Positions 23,810 through 34,985 of a stretch of 64,000 nt of DNA are shown one piece after another. Numbering within the stretch: position 1 is the stretch's first letter; each line of letters begins with the position of its first letter. The notes beneath the pieces were generated by a model. It saw only the letters and a list, made by a program, of their open reading frames with translations. It was not told where the DNA came from and did no database searches. The DNA comes from Nectonema munidae (lineage: Eukaryota; Nematomorpha; Nectonematoida; Nectonematidae). Position numbers and translations under genes: made by a program. Location: positions 558,001 to 622,000 of the forward strand of contig JAUIRK010000923.1 in NCBI GenBank assembly GCA_030549495.1, written 5' to 3'.

Positions 23810-24064
23810 ATACATTAAAATTTTGTTGAAAAAACAAGGTAAACGCATTAACTTCCATTTCAAGTATGTGCGAAAGAGATGCTTATAAAACAAAAAACTT
23901 CTATGCCAGTGAGGCAAATCGTATAATACCTCGATTTTTCAAGAATAACCCGAGTGAGGGCAAATCGTGTAATAATTGGACGCAATTATTCATTTCATGA
24001 GTAAAAATTCACATTTCTCTTTCATTAAGCACTAGACCAATAAGTGGAGATAAATCATGACACT

Positions 24065-27000
24065 TCAAGAAGGGAAAGTGAGTAGGGTGTTTATTATGTC
24101 CACTTTGCATGTGGAGAAGGAATGAAAAAAGGCTTTTTCAAGAATGTCACATTTAGACGCGGGAAAGATGCTACAAAAAAGTGGTAAGTGTTTGGAAGCG
24201 GAGGAGAGAACTTGAGTGTTGGTTGCGTCAAATGCTTTGCAGTAGACTGTCAAAATCTGTTGATGCGAATGAGTGGGCTTCCTACTGCCAACACCTGAAA
24301 GCAGAAAGGATTTGATAATTTGATAGGAAAGAGTGCGAAACCTAGCCTCCTCGTGTAGGATGAGGTTGATGAGTTGTGGACATATGAAATGGTGAGCAAA
24401 GTCTGGATGTTTGCAGCAGTGAATCTTGATATCGAGAAGAAGGGAGATGAGTTGATCGCATTCATCTTTACAGTTGGGGGAAGCGATGGCAGCGTGCTTG
24501 TTGCTATTCAGTTCCGAAATACACTGAAAGAATTTTCTCTTGACAAACGCAATTTTCTTATTCGGAAGAGGCATCAACGCAGTACAAGCAATGCCTGAAT
24601 CCAAATTAACTCCACTCTTAGTGGAGTGGTATAGGAGGGACTCTTTAACAGAATGAGTTTTCAACTTCGTTATAAGCAAGGGTAAAAGGAAGGAATCACG
24701 AAACATACTTTTGGAAGAGAGTAACTGCAAAGTGGGTAAAAAGGATTCCTTAATTTGGGTACTCATTGAGGGATCGCATGCCGCCATTGAAGTGAAGAAG
24801 TTGAAGAAAAAGCTGAAAAATGTTTCAATGAAATAGTCTTCATCATCGCTACATTTTTTGTCCAAGTGTGAAGCATGAGCATCGATGAACTGCATTATAG
24901 ATGATAGGATGCTGTAAATGTGAGACGCGCTCTGTTTCGAGGTGGAACCAAGAGAACTTTCCTTCAACTTGAGCAGTAGGTTGGTGATTAGATTGAAGAA
25001 ATGGATGTGGCCTTTGATGACTGACGCCATGAAGGAATTGCGATTCAGGCCACAAGTGAGAGCTGAGAGAAATGGTAGTTGGCGTTTAAAAATCAAAGGA
25101 TGTTCTTTGGCAAATGTGATGAGCGCTGTTGATTGCATCTTGAATAGCACGGCCTCATTGCTATTGACTTGAGTTAGGGACTGACTCATAATTCTAAGCG
25201 ATATGATTTGCTTGTAAAGAGTGGAATCGTAAGAAATAGGGAACTCATCATCTATACCCTGATTTCTGGAAGGAATGAATAAGTTTGGGTGATTCAAGTA
25301 TAATATGTGGTGGATAGCAGAAGCTTTTGATTGGTCAGCATGATGTAGAAGCAGATTTTGAATCTCTTTCACAACTTTTTTTGCAAGAGATGTTGTTTCG
25401 AGCAAAGGCAAGATTATGTGTTTCATTCTGTCTTTGATAGGGCATTCAAATTCGCGTAGCATGTGACGAAGTAGAAGGGATATTTTCTGGATATCAAAAC
25501 ACAACAAATTCTTACTTTTATTCTTAATAATACTTTCGATCGTCTGAGACTTTAGAAAGGCATGAATAAAATCCAGAACAAGAGAATGATTTCGTTTTTC
25601 AAAAAAGTCTTCTCGTAGAAGCGCGTTTATGATGAAAGTGATGGTACGCCAACTATAATTATTGACTATATTGACTATAAAAATTCTTTGAAAGGAAAAA
25701 CTATTTTCCCTGTTAAAAGTTAAATCGATGAGACGGTATAAAAGTTTATTTTTCGTCTTGTCTTCAATTTGATTGGCATAGCCTTCTTCTACTTCAAAAT
25801 TGAAAGACAACAACCAATCAACAAAAAGAAAATACTCATTCAACTTGCATGAACCATCATTCTGAATGCTCTCCACTTGATCAATTTTTTTGGATAACAA
25901 ATATTCAATGCAAAATTCTTTAAAAACATTATTCTTCCCTGAGAACACCATTTCGATCCATCTATTAGTTAAGCCCTGTTCAAGATCAAATCGTTGGCAT
26001 GTTTGTAAGTATTCTGTTAGTTCTAATTTTTGTGATGTAGTGTGGGATTCTTTCAGTAAGTCCGAGTTAGCATTCATTAAATACATTAAACAAATTTTAG
26101 CGAAGGAAAATTCGTCTCGGGTGGAGTATTGCGAAATTATTTTATTATAATTTTGCAAAGTCCTTAAGCTAAAGTCTTCATCATTAGCAAGATTTTTTTT
26201 CAAATAGCAAACAACTTTAGCAAATAGTGAAACCAAGAAAAAGGAATCTAAAAATGTGAAATTGTTTGGAGAAGTTAAAGTGCTCAGTAACGCTGTGCTA
26301 CACGTTTTAAAGAGATCTTTATCACGAATTTCATCAAGTGATACAAATTCTTCACCCAAATCCAACTTACTCAAAGATGTTTCAAATGGAAAAGTTTCAC
26401 TATTCTCTTCCTCTGAAATCGATTCCAAAATTATTTCCTCTTTTTCATTGCCTAAATTTACACCCTGGAGGGAGTTCTTAATTTGGTCGCAAAGTTTTTT
26501 ACCGTGCGGAGTATTATGAGATAAAGATTGTTGAGATTGAATAATCATCAAAATTTGTTCTACTGTGAATTCAGAGTTAGCATGAAAGAAGAAAGTAGGA
26601 ATAGGCACCAGGCTATCAAGCTTCTGAAGTAATTTGTCAATATTCTCCTTAGGTAATCCAAATTGTAAAGTATAATTGAAAGTTTGGATGGGTGTTATGT
26701 CTTTCATAAAATACTCAAATATGATTGGTGAAGCAAAAAGAGCCTTTTGCCTAAGCCAATCAGGAAAAAGCGAGAGTGGTGAATCACTCTTGAAATCACG
26801 AATGTATTCTACTTTAAAAATCCAAATGTGAACAAGAGTATCACTAGGGACAGGTTGAATATTTGAAAAGTGTGTGTGAAACATGACAATGTATGATAAA
26901 ATTGCATTATAAATGGGAAGCAACACTACTTTAACGATTCCGTTCTTAAATTTTACATAAACCAGGGAAGAACTTTGATCATCATTATCATTAATTTTAT

Positions 27001-30000
27001 TTCCAACCATAATTTCTTCAGATTTGAATAGAAAGTTAGTGTATTCGGTAAAAAGACTATAGACTTGTGAAGCAAAAGTTTGATTTTTTTCATGTCTAAA
27101 CAAAGCTTCTAGAAAATTCTGTCGTTCTAGAACGAATTGTGAAAGGTGCAGAATGTAATTGTAGAAATATGATTCTTCAACACTCCTTCGTTTCACGTAT
27201 AAAAAGTCAAAGTATGTGTAAATAGAATGGACATTTTCTTCGATCAGAAGTGCAGTAAAAAACTTTCCACAAATAAAATTCAATAAGGATTCTATATCCA
27301 GGTCTTCAAACTTAATACTGCTAATCAGAGATAAAAGGATTTCTGATGTAAAGCATGTGGAAGAGCGTTGTTTGTATGAAGATAAAGCAGTATCAATTAA
27401 GTCATCTTTATTGCTTGCTTCAGAACTGAGAGTATGAAGCAGAAAAAGGATAAACTTCGAAGCAGCTCTGATGTTAAAATAAGGTGAATTTAATTTTGTC
27501 ACAAAGTATCTAAGAATACTATTGCCATGCAAACTAAATTGAGAGTTCATTAAAGATAAAATGAAGCATAACCTATTGATGGGATCTGCAAACGTGATAC
27601 GAGATTTTTTAGAAGAACTGAAATGAGCAGAAATCACAGAAGAGGATAACTTTTCATAATGCCAGTATACATCATTCAATAGGAATTTGCAAAAAAACGT
27701 ACCAGGCAGGGCATTGATAATGTAATCTTGGTTATTCTCTATGAGGGTTATGAGCCATTGAGCTTGGCCAATATCATCAACATCGCTGCTATCTTCTCCA
27801 TCCCCCTTATTGGATAGTAATTTTAGGAGAAAATCTGGCTTACGAGAAGAAGATAGTCGAAATCCCAGCCTCAAATTACTGTTAAATTCTTTTAGTTTAG
27901 CCAAAATTTCATCAGGGGGTCTATGAGCCTCGTCTGTAGGAGTCATTTTGACGAGTTGTTGTCCCAATTCCATGCTTGAATCAGAACTAGAATTACCTGA
28001 CTTCATAAAAGACATAGATAATTTGATTTCTTCTTCTTGCATTTTTTCATGCTGTAATTCTTTTGAAATAAAATAATCTGCAGTAACATCTTTACTCAAA
28101 AAACAAGATGGCGGATAAATGAAGGAAGAAGTCATGCACATTTGCATCAGCATACGAAGTGTAGGAAACGTTTTCCAAGTGGATTCACCAAATTTTTCGG
28201 GATGAAAAGAAACCACCACCAAAAAGATGAGCCAAACCTTCCAATACCTTTCTCGATAAGCAAAATTGGGCAATTTGTTGCTTTTATAATTTTGGCTAAT
28301 ATTAATTGGTACATGCCATTTACACAAATAGAATAGGACGTCAACAAACTTTTCTAACTCTAAATCTGAGAGATCAATCAAAGTGACCAATGGATTAAGA
28401 GAAAATCGAGATAACAATTTCAAAGATAAGTCGATACTAGCTACTGGTTTCAATACACTATCCTGAGATACGCCCATAACAAGGATGCGCATCAAAATCG
28501 AAGAATTTAAGGGAGTAAAGGTTAGAATTTTGAGGCAACTTCCTGAAGATTCAAATGAATACGCTTGTGGTTCAGCTAAAAAGAGAATTTGATAAAGAGC
28601 TGAAGAAAAGTGGGAGTACGTAACGTTGTTGACGTTCTGCAGCCAAGCAAGGAAGTAAAATTGAAGGGAGCTTATTTGTTTGAAGATACTAACAAGTTCG
28701 GTGCCGAGGGCAGCGGGACGACTCATAAACAGAGCGGAAGCAGAATCTCTAACTCCAGCACTTATGCTTAGAGAGCACATAAAGGGCAAGAGATCTGAAA
28801 TGGTGAGAAGAGGAATTTCAGAAAGATCCAAAGAAAAAAAGTGTTCCGCAAAATCACTTAACGGAAGTAACGTGTGCTTACTGATTTCTTTTAAAAACGA
28901 TCTAAGCAATCGAAAGGAATCAACATTGTTGTTATTAGTTAAGCTATTGTTGACTGGAAGAAGCAGGGGTAAAATACATTCCGCAAATGCTTGGGCTGCC
29001 TTGGGACCGAAAGAGCGAAATAGGCAAGACGTAATACGAGAGTGCAAAAGATTCTGAATTTTCAAATTCTGCAAATTAATGAGAAGAGAAAATGCGTTTG
29101 GAAGGAGTTTAGGGTGAATGGTCACAATTTGGCAAATACAAAATAAAAAATGGTCCAGCAATTGAGAGCTACTCTTCAATTTAATGCGTACTAAAAAATG
29201 AGTTAAAATTTTGTCAGCGTCAGCTTCATCTTCTCCTTGAGCATCACTTGAAGAGTTAATGCACAGCATGAGCATAAGATCTTGACAATGTTTTCGCAGT
29301 TTCACGTTGTTAAGCCAAGAGTCAAGTTTTTGAATTGACAGCATTCTTATCTTACTGAAGGAACAAGAAATGCAAAGCAGACGAATGATGTTACGAGAAA
29401 TGGAATCGAAGATTTGTTTCTTAGAAAAGGTATTGTCCAAAATATTCAAAAGATGCTCCTCAATTTCTTCTCTGCTTAGCATGTAACGCGGAAGAACTGT
29501 AAATTCCTGTTTAATCACCGAGGTCTTACTCCCTTCTTGGCTCATTGGATAAAAATCACTGGGTTCGGGATAAATCGTTGAAAAAGCTGTCAAAACGTTA
29601 CTAACAAAGGATTTACACTGAACACTATCTACCCAAATTCTTTCACCCAGTGAATCATTTATAAAAGCTTTTAGGAATTCAAGAGACCAATCCTCTTCAT
29701 ATCGGCATAAGACATAAAGTAAATTAGCCAAGAAAACAGCAACGCATGTTCGAAATCTAGGAGTGCTTATGCCAAGCGATGAACTGAGATAGCTATTGAA
29801 CGCAGAGATTGATTCTTGTCCAAAGATTTCGGGTGACTTACGGGCCAAAATAGAGAGGATAAGAGTTACCATGTTGATGCTTTGCGGTGAACGGAAAAGG
29901 TGGATGGAGGAGGCGATTAACTTATCATTCAACTTACCGCCTTTATACAACGCATAAAATTGTGAGTAGGAGATGGGTGAAGAAACGCTGCGTTGCGGTA

Positions 30001-30019
30001 ACGCTATTTCTTGATGCAT
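24065..30019 (-). CDS. INTS1: Integrator complex subunit 1 (INTS1), intronless
   Basis: This 1984-codon frame encodes the large scaffold subunit of the Integrator complex, which binds RNA polymerase II in the nucleus, cleaves nascent snRNA 3' ends and attenuates promoter-proximal transcripts. Identity rests on blocks shared with human INTS1: NDSLGERIWVDSVQCKSFV (residues 121-139; human SLGERIWVDSPHCKTFV), SRNIIRLL...KIRMLSIQKL, YWKVWLIFLVVVSFHPEKFG followed by PTLRMLM (about 590-620), and HRPPDEILAKLKEFNSNLRL (about 698). The rest is alpha-helical, HEAT-like and poorly conserved. Human INTS1 is about 2190 residues; the difference includes its disordered N-terminal 110 or so residues. The start is the first ATG after an in-frame TGA (30035-30037), although a spliced upstream exon cannot be excluded. 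No intron interrupts the nearly 6-kb frame. Confidence 0.95.
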   Translation of the reverse strand: MHQEIALPQRSVSSPISYSQFYALYKGGKLNDKLIASSIHLFRSPQSINMVTLILSILARKSPEIFGQESISAFNSYLSSSLGISTPRFRTCVAVFLANLLYVLCRYEEDWSLEFLKAFINDSLGERIWVDSVQCKSFVSNVLTAFSTIYPEPSDFYPMSQEGSKTSVIKQEFTVLPRYMLSREEIEEHLLNILDNTFSKKQIFDSISRNIIRLLCISCSFSKIRMLSIQKLDSWLNNVKLRKHCQDLMLMLCINSSSDAQGEDEADADKILTHFLVRIKLKSSSQLLDHFLFCICQIVTIHPKLLPNAFSLLINLQNLKIQNLLHSRITSCLFRSFGPKAAQAFAECILPLLLPVNNSLTNNNNVDSFRLLRSFLKEISKHTLLPLSDFAEHFFSLDLSEIPLLTISDLLPFMCSLSISAGVRDSASALFMSRPAALGTELVSIFKQISSLQFYFLAWLQNVNNVTYSHFSSALYQILFLAEPQAYSFESSGSCLKILTFTPLNSSILMRILVMGVSQDSVLKPVASIDLSLKLLSRFSLNPLVTLIDLSDLELEKFVDVLFYLCKWHVPINISQNYKSNKLPNFAYRERYWKVWLIFLVVVSFHPEKFGESTWKTFPTLRMLMQMCMTSSFIYPPSCFLSKDVTADYFISKELQHEKMQEEEIKLSMSFMKSGNSSSDSSMELGQQLVKMTPTDEAHRPPDEILAKLKEFNSNLRLGFRLSSSRKPDFLLKLLSNKGDGEDSSDVDDIGQAQWLITLIENNQDYIINALPGTFFCKFLLNDVYWHYEKLSSSVISAHFSSSKKSRITFADPINRLCFILSLMNSQFSLHGNSILRYFVTKLNSPYFNIRAASKFILFLLHTLSSEASNKDDLIDTALSSYKQRSSTCFTSEILLSLISSIKFEDLDIESLLNFICGKFFTALLIEENVHSIYTYFDFLYVKRRSVEESYFYNYILHLSQFVLERQNFLEALFRHEKNQTFASQVYSLFTEYTNFLFKSEEIMVGNKINDNDDQSSSLVYVKFKNGIVKVVLLPIYNAILSYIVMFHTHFSNIQPVPSDTLVHIWIFKVEYIRDFKSDSPLSLFPDWLRQKALFASPIIFEYFMKDITPIQTFNYTLQFGLPKENIDKLLQKLDSLVPIPTFFFHANSEFTVEQILMIIQSQQSLSHNTPHGKKLCDQIKNSLQGVNLGNEKEEIILESISEEENSETFPFETSLSKLDLGEEFVSLDEIRDKDLFKTCSTALLSTLTSPNNFTFLDSFFLVSLFAKVVCYLKKNLANDEDFSLRTLQNYNKIISQYSTRDEFSFAKICLMYLMNANSDLLKESHTTSQKLELTEYLQTCQRFDLEQGLTNRWIEMVFSGKNNVFKEFCIEYLLSKKIDQVESIQNDGSCKLNEYFLFVDWLLSFNFEVEEGYANQIEDKTKNKLLYRLIDLTFNRENSFSFQRIFIVNIVNNYSWRTITFIINALLREDFFEKRNHSLVLDFIHAFLKSQTIESIIKNKSKNLLCFDIQKISLLLRHMLREFECPIKDRMKHIILPLLETTSLAKKVVKEIQNLLLHHADQSKASAIHHILYLNHPNLFIPSRNQGIDDEFPISYDSTLYKQIISLRIMSQSLTQVNSNEAVLFKMQSTALITFAKEHPLIFKRQLPFLSALTCGLNRNSFMASVIKGHIHFFNLITNLLLKLKESSLGSTSKQSASHIYSILSSIMQFIDAHASHLDKKCSDDEDYFIETFFSFFFNFFTSMAACDPSMSTQIKESFLPTLQLLSSKSMFRDSFLLPLLITKLKTHSVKESLLYHSTKSGVNLDSGIACTALMPLPNKKIAFVKRKFFQCISELNSNKHAAIASPNCKDECDQLISLLLDIKIHCCKHPDFAHHFICPQLINLILHEEARFRTLSYQIIKSFLLSGVGSRKPTHSHQQILTVYCKAFDATNTQVLSSASKHLPLFCSIFPASKCDILEKAFFHSFSTCKVDIINTLLTFPS

Positions 30020-33000
30020 TTGGAAATCTTGGGATCAGATGATCACTTTACATGCAATGTGCTTTCCTAAATCTTTCAAATATAAAAGAAAGGTGACAAT
30101 AATTCAACAGCGATACTTCATCTACGTGATTACTTCCGATCTAAAACGTTTAGTGGAGAATTTAAAGAAAGAATATGACCCTAAATATTTATTTAAATAG
30201 AATATCAAGCTGCTTAAAGATTTCTTTATAGGTTGAAGTTGCTCTATATCACTCATCTTTGTAAATAAAGATGATATTAAAAATATAGAAACTATTTTAT
30301 TATATAATAACACAAGTTACCTATTGTCAACTCTTATTCATGACTGATGAAAGCACTACAACCATTACAGGCATGATCAGAGATTCATCAATACTTTGAA
30401 GCTTTCAGCTTTTGCAATCAAATTTTCTAACTTATAAGAACCCAATATGCATCTGTCTACTTTTGTCGATTTTTGATCCATTGTCATCTGCCTTGAAAAT
30501 CATTTGTCTCAACGTGCAGTCTCTAGATGTTTTTTCAATTTACAGGGTAACTTACCTTTATCAACACATAAGCAAGACAGAATTTTATCCGCTTTTTCTT
30601 ATCTGCACTGGCCATTGCCATTAAAAATATATAGCAGTAAGTTGGACTGAAAGGAGGTGAGGTTTCACAATAAATATAACTAAAATCAAGCATAAACTTG
30701 GAACTTATTGGTTACCACCCCCTCCCCCTTATTTTTATTACGAAAGATAAATAAAATAATTAGTACTCATAACTAAAATTTCGGGATTTATTCATTCTCT
30801 CCCTTTTGTCTTAAAATTTATTTAACGAACAGAAAAATTACCTAACTATCAGAGGTGTACCCAGGATAATATTTCAAAAGGGACAATTTTTTTTTGAAAA
30901 ATCCAATATAATTTATATTCTGACTATTGTTATTTTTTTTAATTAAAATGTAACTTTATATAATTTAGTTATAACCAATTATCTGCTGAATGTATATATT
31001 GTGCATATAAAAAAAAGATAACTTAAGAAAAATTTCAAAAACATGTTTTTTCTTTGTCTTTTGATCTGTTTTCTATTTTTATAATAAAGATGAGAAGCTA
31101 ACCATTAACTATAATTACTACCTAACTATTAACTTTCTCACTAATTAACTAAAAAAAATTCATTTTTCTTTTTCATAATAAAAAATTTTTAGTGATATTT
31201 TTACTTAAATTTTTCATAATAAAATTTTTGGGTATAAGGGAGATGACCAATAAGTCCATTTAACTTGATAAGTAAAATACTCGAAGCATTATTATATATT
31301 GAAGTTAACAAAATGTTTAAGATTAATTTAATATTCTTATTAATTACAAAATACTCTACATATATTTTGTGGGTTCGGAAATTTGTGACCCAAATTTTTC
31401 TAATATGGCCTCCTGAAAAAATCACATCATCACCAAGGTGGTCATATGGCCAGGTTGAGAAACGTTGCATAAATATAATCTCTATGAAACATGATATACA
31501 CCCAATGTATTCAACAGAGGTTTGATGCAACATTCAACCAAGATCTCGGGTATTAAATATCATCAACCTGGCACAAATATTACCTTGAAAAAAATTATGA
31601 AAAAAATTGATATTACAGAAATAAGTATAATAAAAAATTTTATACTAAAGAGATAACTAAAAGATTTTGGAACTATATTTTTCAATTTCTTTTTGAAAAC
31701 GACGGAAAAGTAAATGAAAAATAGCGTTTTAGGTTCTATTATTAAACGCAGGATAAAAATGGGCCATTGCCAGTAAACAGGATAATCTTATAGCTTTTCA
31801 CCTTAAACTTATATATAATTATTTATCATTTAAAAAGGATATTTTAGTTAAACTAATAAAAATAACTTTTAAATTAAATAATCAAATTTCTCCATTTTTA
31901 ATTTGGATTTGAAGACAAGAACAAATTAACTAATTTTTTAAATATACATGACTTCTTGGTAAAAATATTTATTTACTTTTGTTTTTTCAAATAAAATTTC
32001 AAAAGATCGTTAAAAACAAACAAGAGACAAAAAACATTTTCTTTTCTTGAATTAAAAGATATTTCATTCCATAGGCTGAATCTTGCTAGATTTTAAAAAT
32101 AAATGTAATAAAAATATCCTATTATTTATTTATAAAATGCTTATACGTATTTTTAATAAGCCAAAAGAAGAGTATGACTAAAATGTGCCTAGTGAAGATT
32201 AGATTTGCCAAATAGCTTAAAATAAATTATTTTGAGATCAGTTTTACAAATATTATTAGTGTATATATTGTTAAAAAATCATACTTTTGAGTAAAATTTT
32301 TTTGTTTAAATTTTTATGGTTTATTAATCCAGTTTTTTATTTAAAATTTTTACTTCGTTATTTACCGGGAATTCAAATTTTGTATATCAGTTTTATTGTA
32401 TAAATTTTTTAACTAATCTAAAATCTAAGTTTTCCCTCTTTCTTATTTTTAATTCTATATGGGTCAGCATCACTTCATATGCTTAACTCAAAAAGTAAAC
32501 TTGTACATATTTATTTTTCTATAAATATAGAACAAATATTGATGTGATTTTTTCGAAGATTGGTTTAAATTAAAAATCATAGTCTAAAACCCTTTTTCTA
32601 AATTTTAAAAATTTTCAACCGAAAAAAAAAAATAAAAAATAGGCAAAATAAAACTAAAAAATAAGATTTTTAATCAGTTAAAAAATTTATAAAATTTTCT
32701 CAAAGCTGCACATCCAAAGAGTGAGTAAAGTAGAAATGTATTTGTGAAATAGGAATAAAACCGCTATGATAAGGACTCAGGGAGAGATCATTTTTAAAAT
32801 AGAAAATATATCGACTAAAAAATAAGTTTTTAATGCTAAGGTATTTATTGATGAGAATTATTTTCTCTTTCACGTTAATTTTATAAAAATTTTCCTGTTC
32901 ATTTTTCTAATCTATGCAAATAGTAAAATTTGAGTTCCTTCATAATATTCTTCAGTAATTAAGATGAGGAACAATATATATGAAGTACAGAGTCAAGAAT

Positions 33001-33619
33001 TCAATAAAATGTAATTTCTCAAACTTAATTAATATAATTAATAAAAACTCAAAGAAACTTTGATACTTTGACAATCAGAATTTCAATGGGTCAAGGCCAT
33101 GGAAAATTATAAATCAAAATTACTCCCAAATACTTGTTGAAGATTTTTGTACTATCAAATTTTGGTAATAAAGGAATCAAAAGAAAATGCTGGCACACGT
33201 TTAAAAAATATAAGACAGTGCGTTTTGGGTAAATTATTAAAAGTCGACCTCAATAGAATCTAGAAAACTTTGAATATTTTTAAATAGAGTATTATGAAGC
33301 TAGAGTCTATATCTAAAACTACAGTTTTATTATCAAAAAACAAAACCATTTTGCCAAAATTGAAATTTTTGTACTTGATAAATATTAGAAATATAAGATG
33401 GCGAAAAATATAAGCATGGGAAAGGTTTATATGGTATGTAAAATTTAAACAATTAGTTTTTGCACAGTACTTGAAAAGATACTTCTATTTTTACCAAATA
33501 GTTGTTTAAAAATTAAAATTTAGTTAGGAAATGTCATATGAATTTTAAACTAAAAAATATTTTCAATAGCTTACACTTTCACGATATAACTATATAAATT
33601 ATCATAACTTACCTCTGCC
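30020..33619. other. Upstream of INTS1: AT-rich, no gene seen
   Basis: The INTS1 promoter must lie at the left edge of this stretch, but no clear TATA or initiator stands out. The rest is extremely AT-rich with low-complexity tracts. No repeat boundary or coding signal was recognised. Confidence 0.5.
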
Positions 33620-34985
33620 TAATTTCTCTGATTTTAATATAGTCAGCTTAAATGTTCAGTCAATTTGTAACAAACATCATGAAATAGATTTTTTTATTAA
33701 ACAAAACACTATGAAAGTTGGCAAACCATTAAATTCATAGATTAACAAGAGTGGTTGAATGATAGTTATATCCGCCTCCTTCATTATGCACAAATTTTTC
33801 CTATTTTGTGGTGAAGTTTTCAAACTTTTTAGATTCACAAATTCTGTAACTAACATCATCATATTAATGGGCGACTTTAACCCATTTAAGACCAAGCAAA
33901 GCAGACGATATCTAAAAAACGCAGACGATTTATATTCAAAGTCATTGAAAAAAGCAGACGAAGATGAAATTACTTATGTTCCAAAATAGGAACATTGGTC
34001 GTAAATGGGTTAATGTCGATTTATTTAAAGTAGATCAATGTGCTATGACTGCCAATTTTTTAAATGTTTTTATTTCTAATTTCTTTAAACCCACGATAAG
34101 ACGAGAAATAACAGAAACTTTTCTGGAAAATTTTTTTCATATCTTCTGGCTGTGTATCTTTTAAATCTTTCATTTTCTTCACTTCAATTTCAGATCAAAA
34201 TGCTATAATATTATCTTTGAAATTGAGTAATTATACATTAGCTTCTTCGCATCTTTGGGTAATAGGCGAATTGCTATTTATGATCAAAGAATGTGATGAA
34301 AAAATATAAAAATAACATTCAACTCAGATTAAAGTTTATAAAATATAAAAATGAAGTCAAGTCAAAAATAAGAGCTTTGAAAAATAATTATTATCTAAAC
34401 CATTTTGATACTACAGATTCCCAAAGAAACTTGGCAAAAAAATTATAAAATAATTAAACCTAAATGTGCAAATGAAAACTTTCTTGTTAAAATTGAGAAA
34501 GGTATTAACTTTAATCTGAAGAATATTTCTAAGCATTTTAATAAATATTTTTCAAAAAATATTGGTGTAAATTATCATAACAAAAGTGAAGCGTTAAAAA
34601 ACAAATGCTTCATTCACATTAAGAAAGGTTAGTTTAAACGATATCATAATTGCAATGAATGATATAAAATCTAAAAAAAACTTGTGATGCCTATGATCTT
34701 TAAATTTATAAGTTAAATTTGGTAAAAAAAATGTATAATTAAACACTTAGTTATTGCATATAACTCATGTATAGAATTTGCCGTTTTTTCTACCTCATTA
34801 AAGTTAACTAAGTTTATACCTGCTTTCAAAAAAGGAAGTAAAAATTACTTAAAAAATTATAGACCTATCCGTTTGATTACTACTATTTTAAAGATATTTG
34901 AAAAGATTCTTTTCGAACAAATTTCTTCTTATCTCGATAAATTTAATTTGCTATTAGACCTAACCATAGCACTGAGCATTTACAT
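33620..34985 (+). mobile_element. Jockey/CR1-like LINE, decayed, interrupted by a MITE
   Basis: The endonuclease start reads DFNIVSLNVQSICNKHHEID (about 33630-33690). The endonuclease GDFN motif is at 33865-33880, continued after the inserted MITE as VDLFKVDQ...TANFLNVFIS (from about 34014). Reverse transcriptase finger sequence is at about 34805-34945: KFIPAFKKGSKNYLKNYRPI, then KIFEKILFEQISSYL. RPNHSTEHL follows near 34955 in another frame with the intervening QFGF lost. The catalytic DD region and 3' part were not recognised. Several frame breaks show an old copy. Confidence 0.8.
33881..34009. mobile_element. TTAA MITE, family 1, inserted in the LINE
   Basis: 129 bp lie between TTAA at 33877-33880 and TTAA at 34010-34013. 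The ends are CCCATTTAAGACCAA and the inverted CCCATTTACGACCAA. The body has three GCAGACGA words spaced 20 and 33 bp apart and a right-side palindrome TGTTCC-N6-GGAACA. Near-identical copies lie at 56312-56437 and 59851-59980. The TTAA duplication and CCC ends suggest the piggyBac superfamily (inference). Confidence 0.9.

Noticed and set aside
28680-29057. A 125-codon plus-strand ORF within INTS1
   Set aside because: It is an antisense shadow in a conserved coding exon with no independent support.
24065-30019. INTS1 as a processed retrocopy
   Set aside because: The frame is fully open and keeps conserved blocks along its length, and no poly(A) tract or target duplication is visible, so a functional intron-poor gene is more likely. 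This remains testable.
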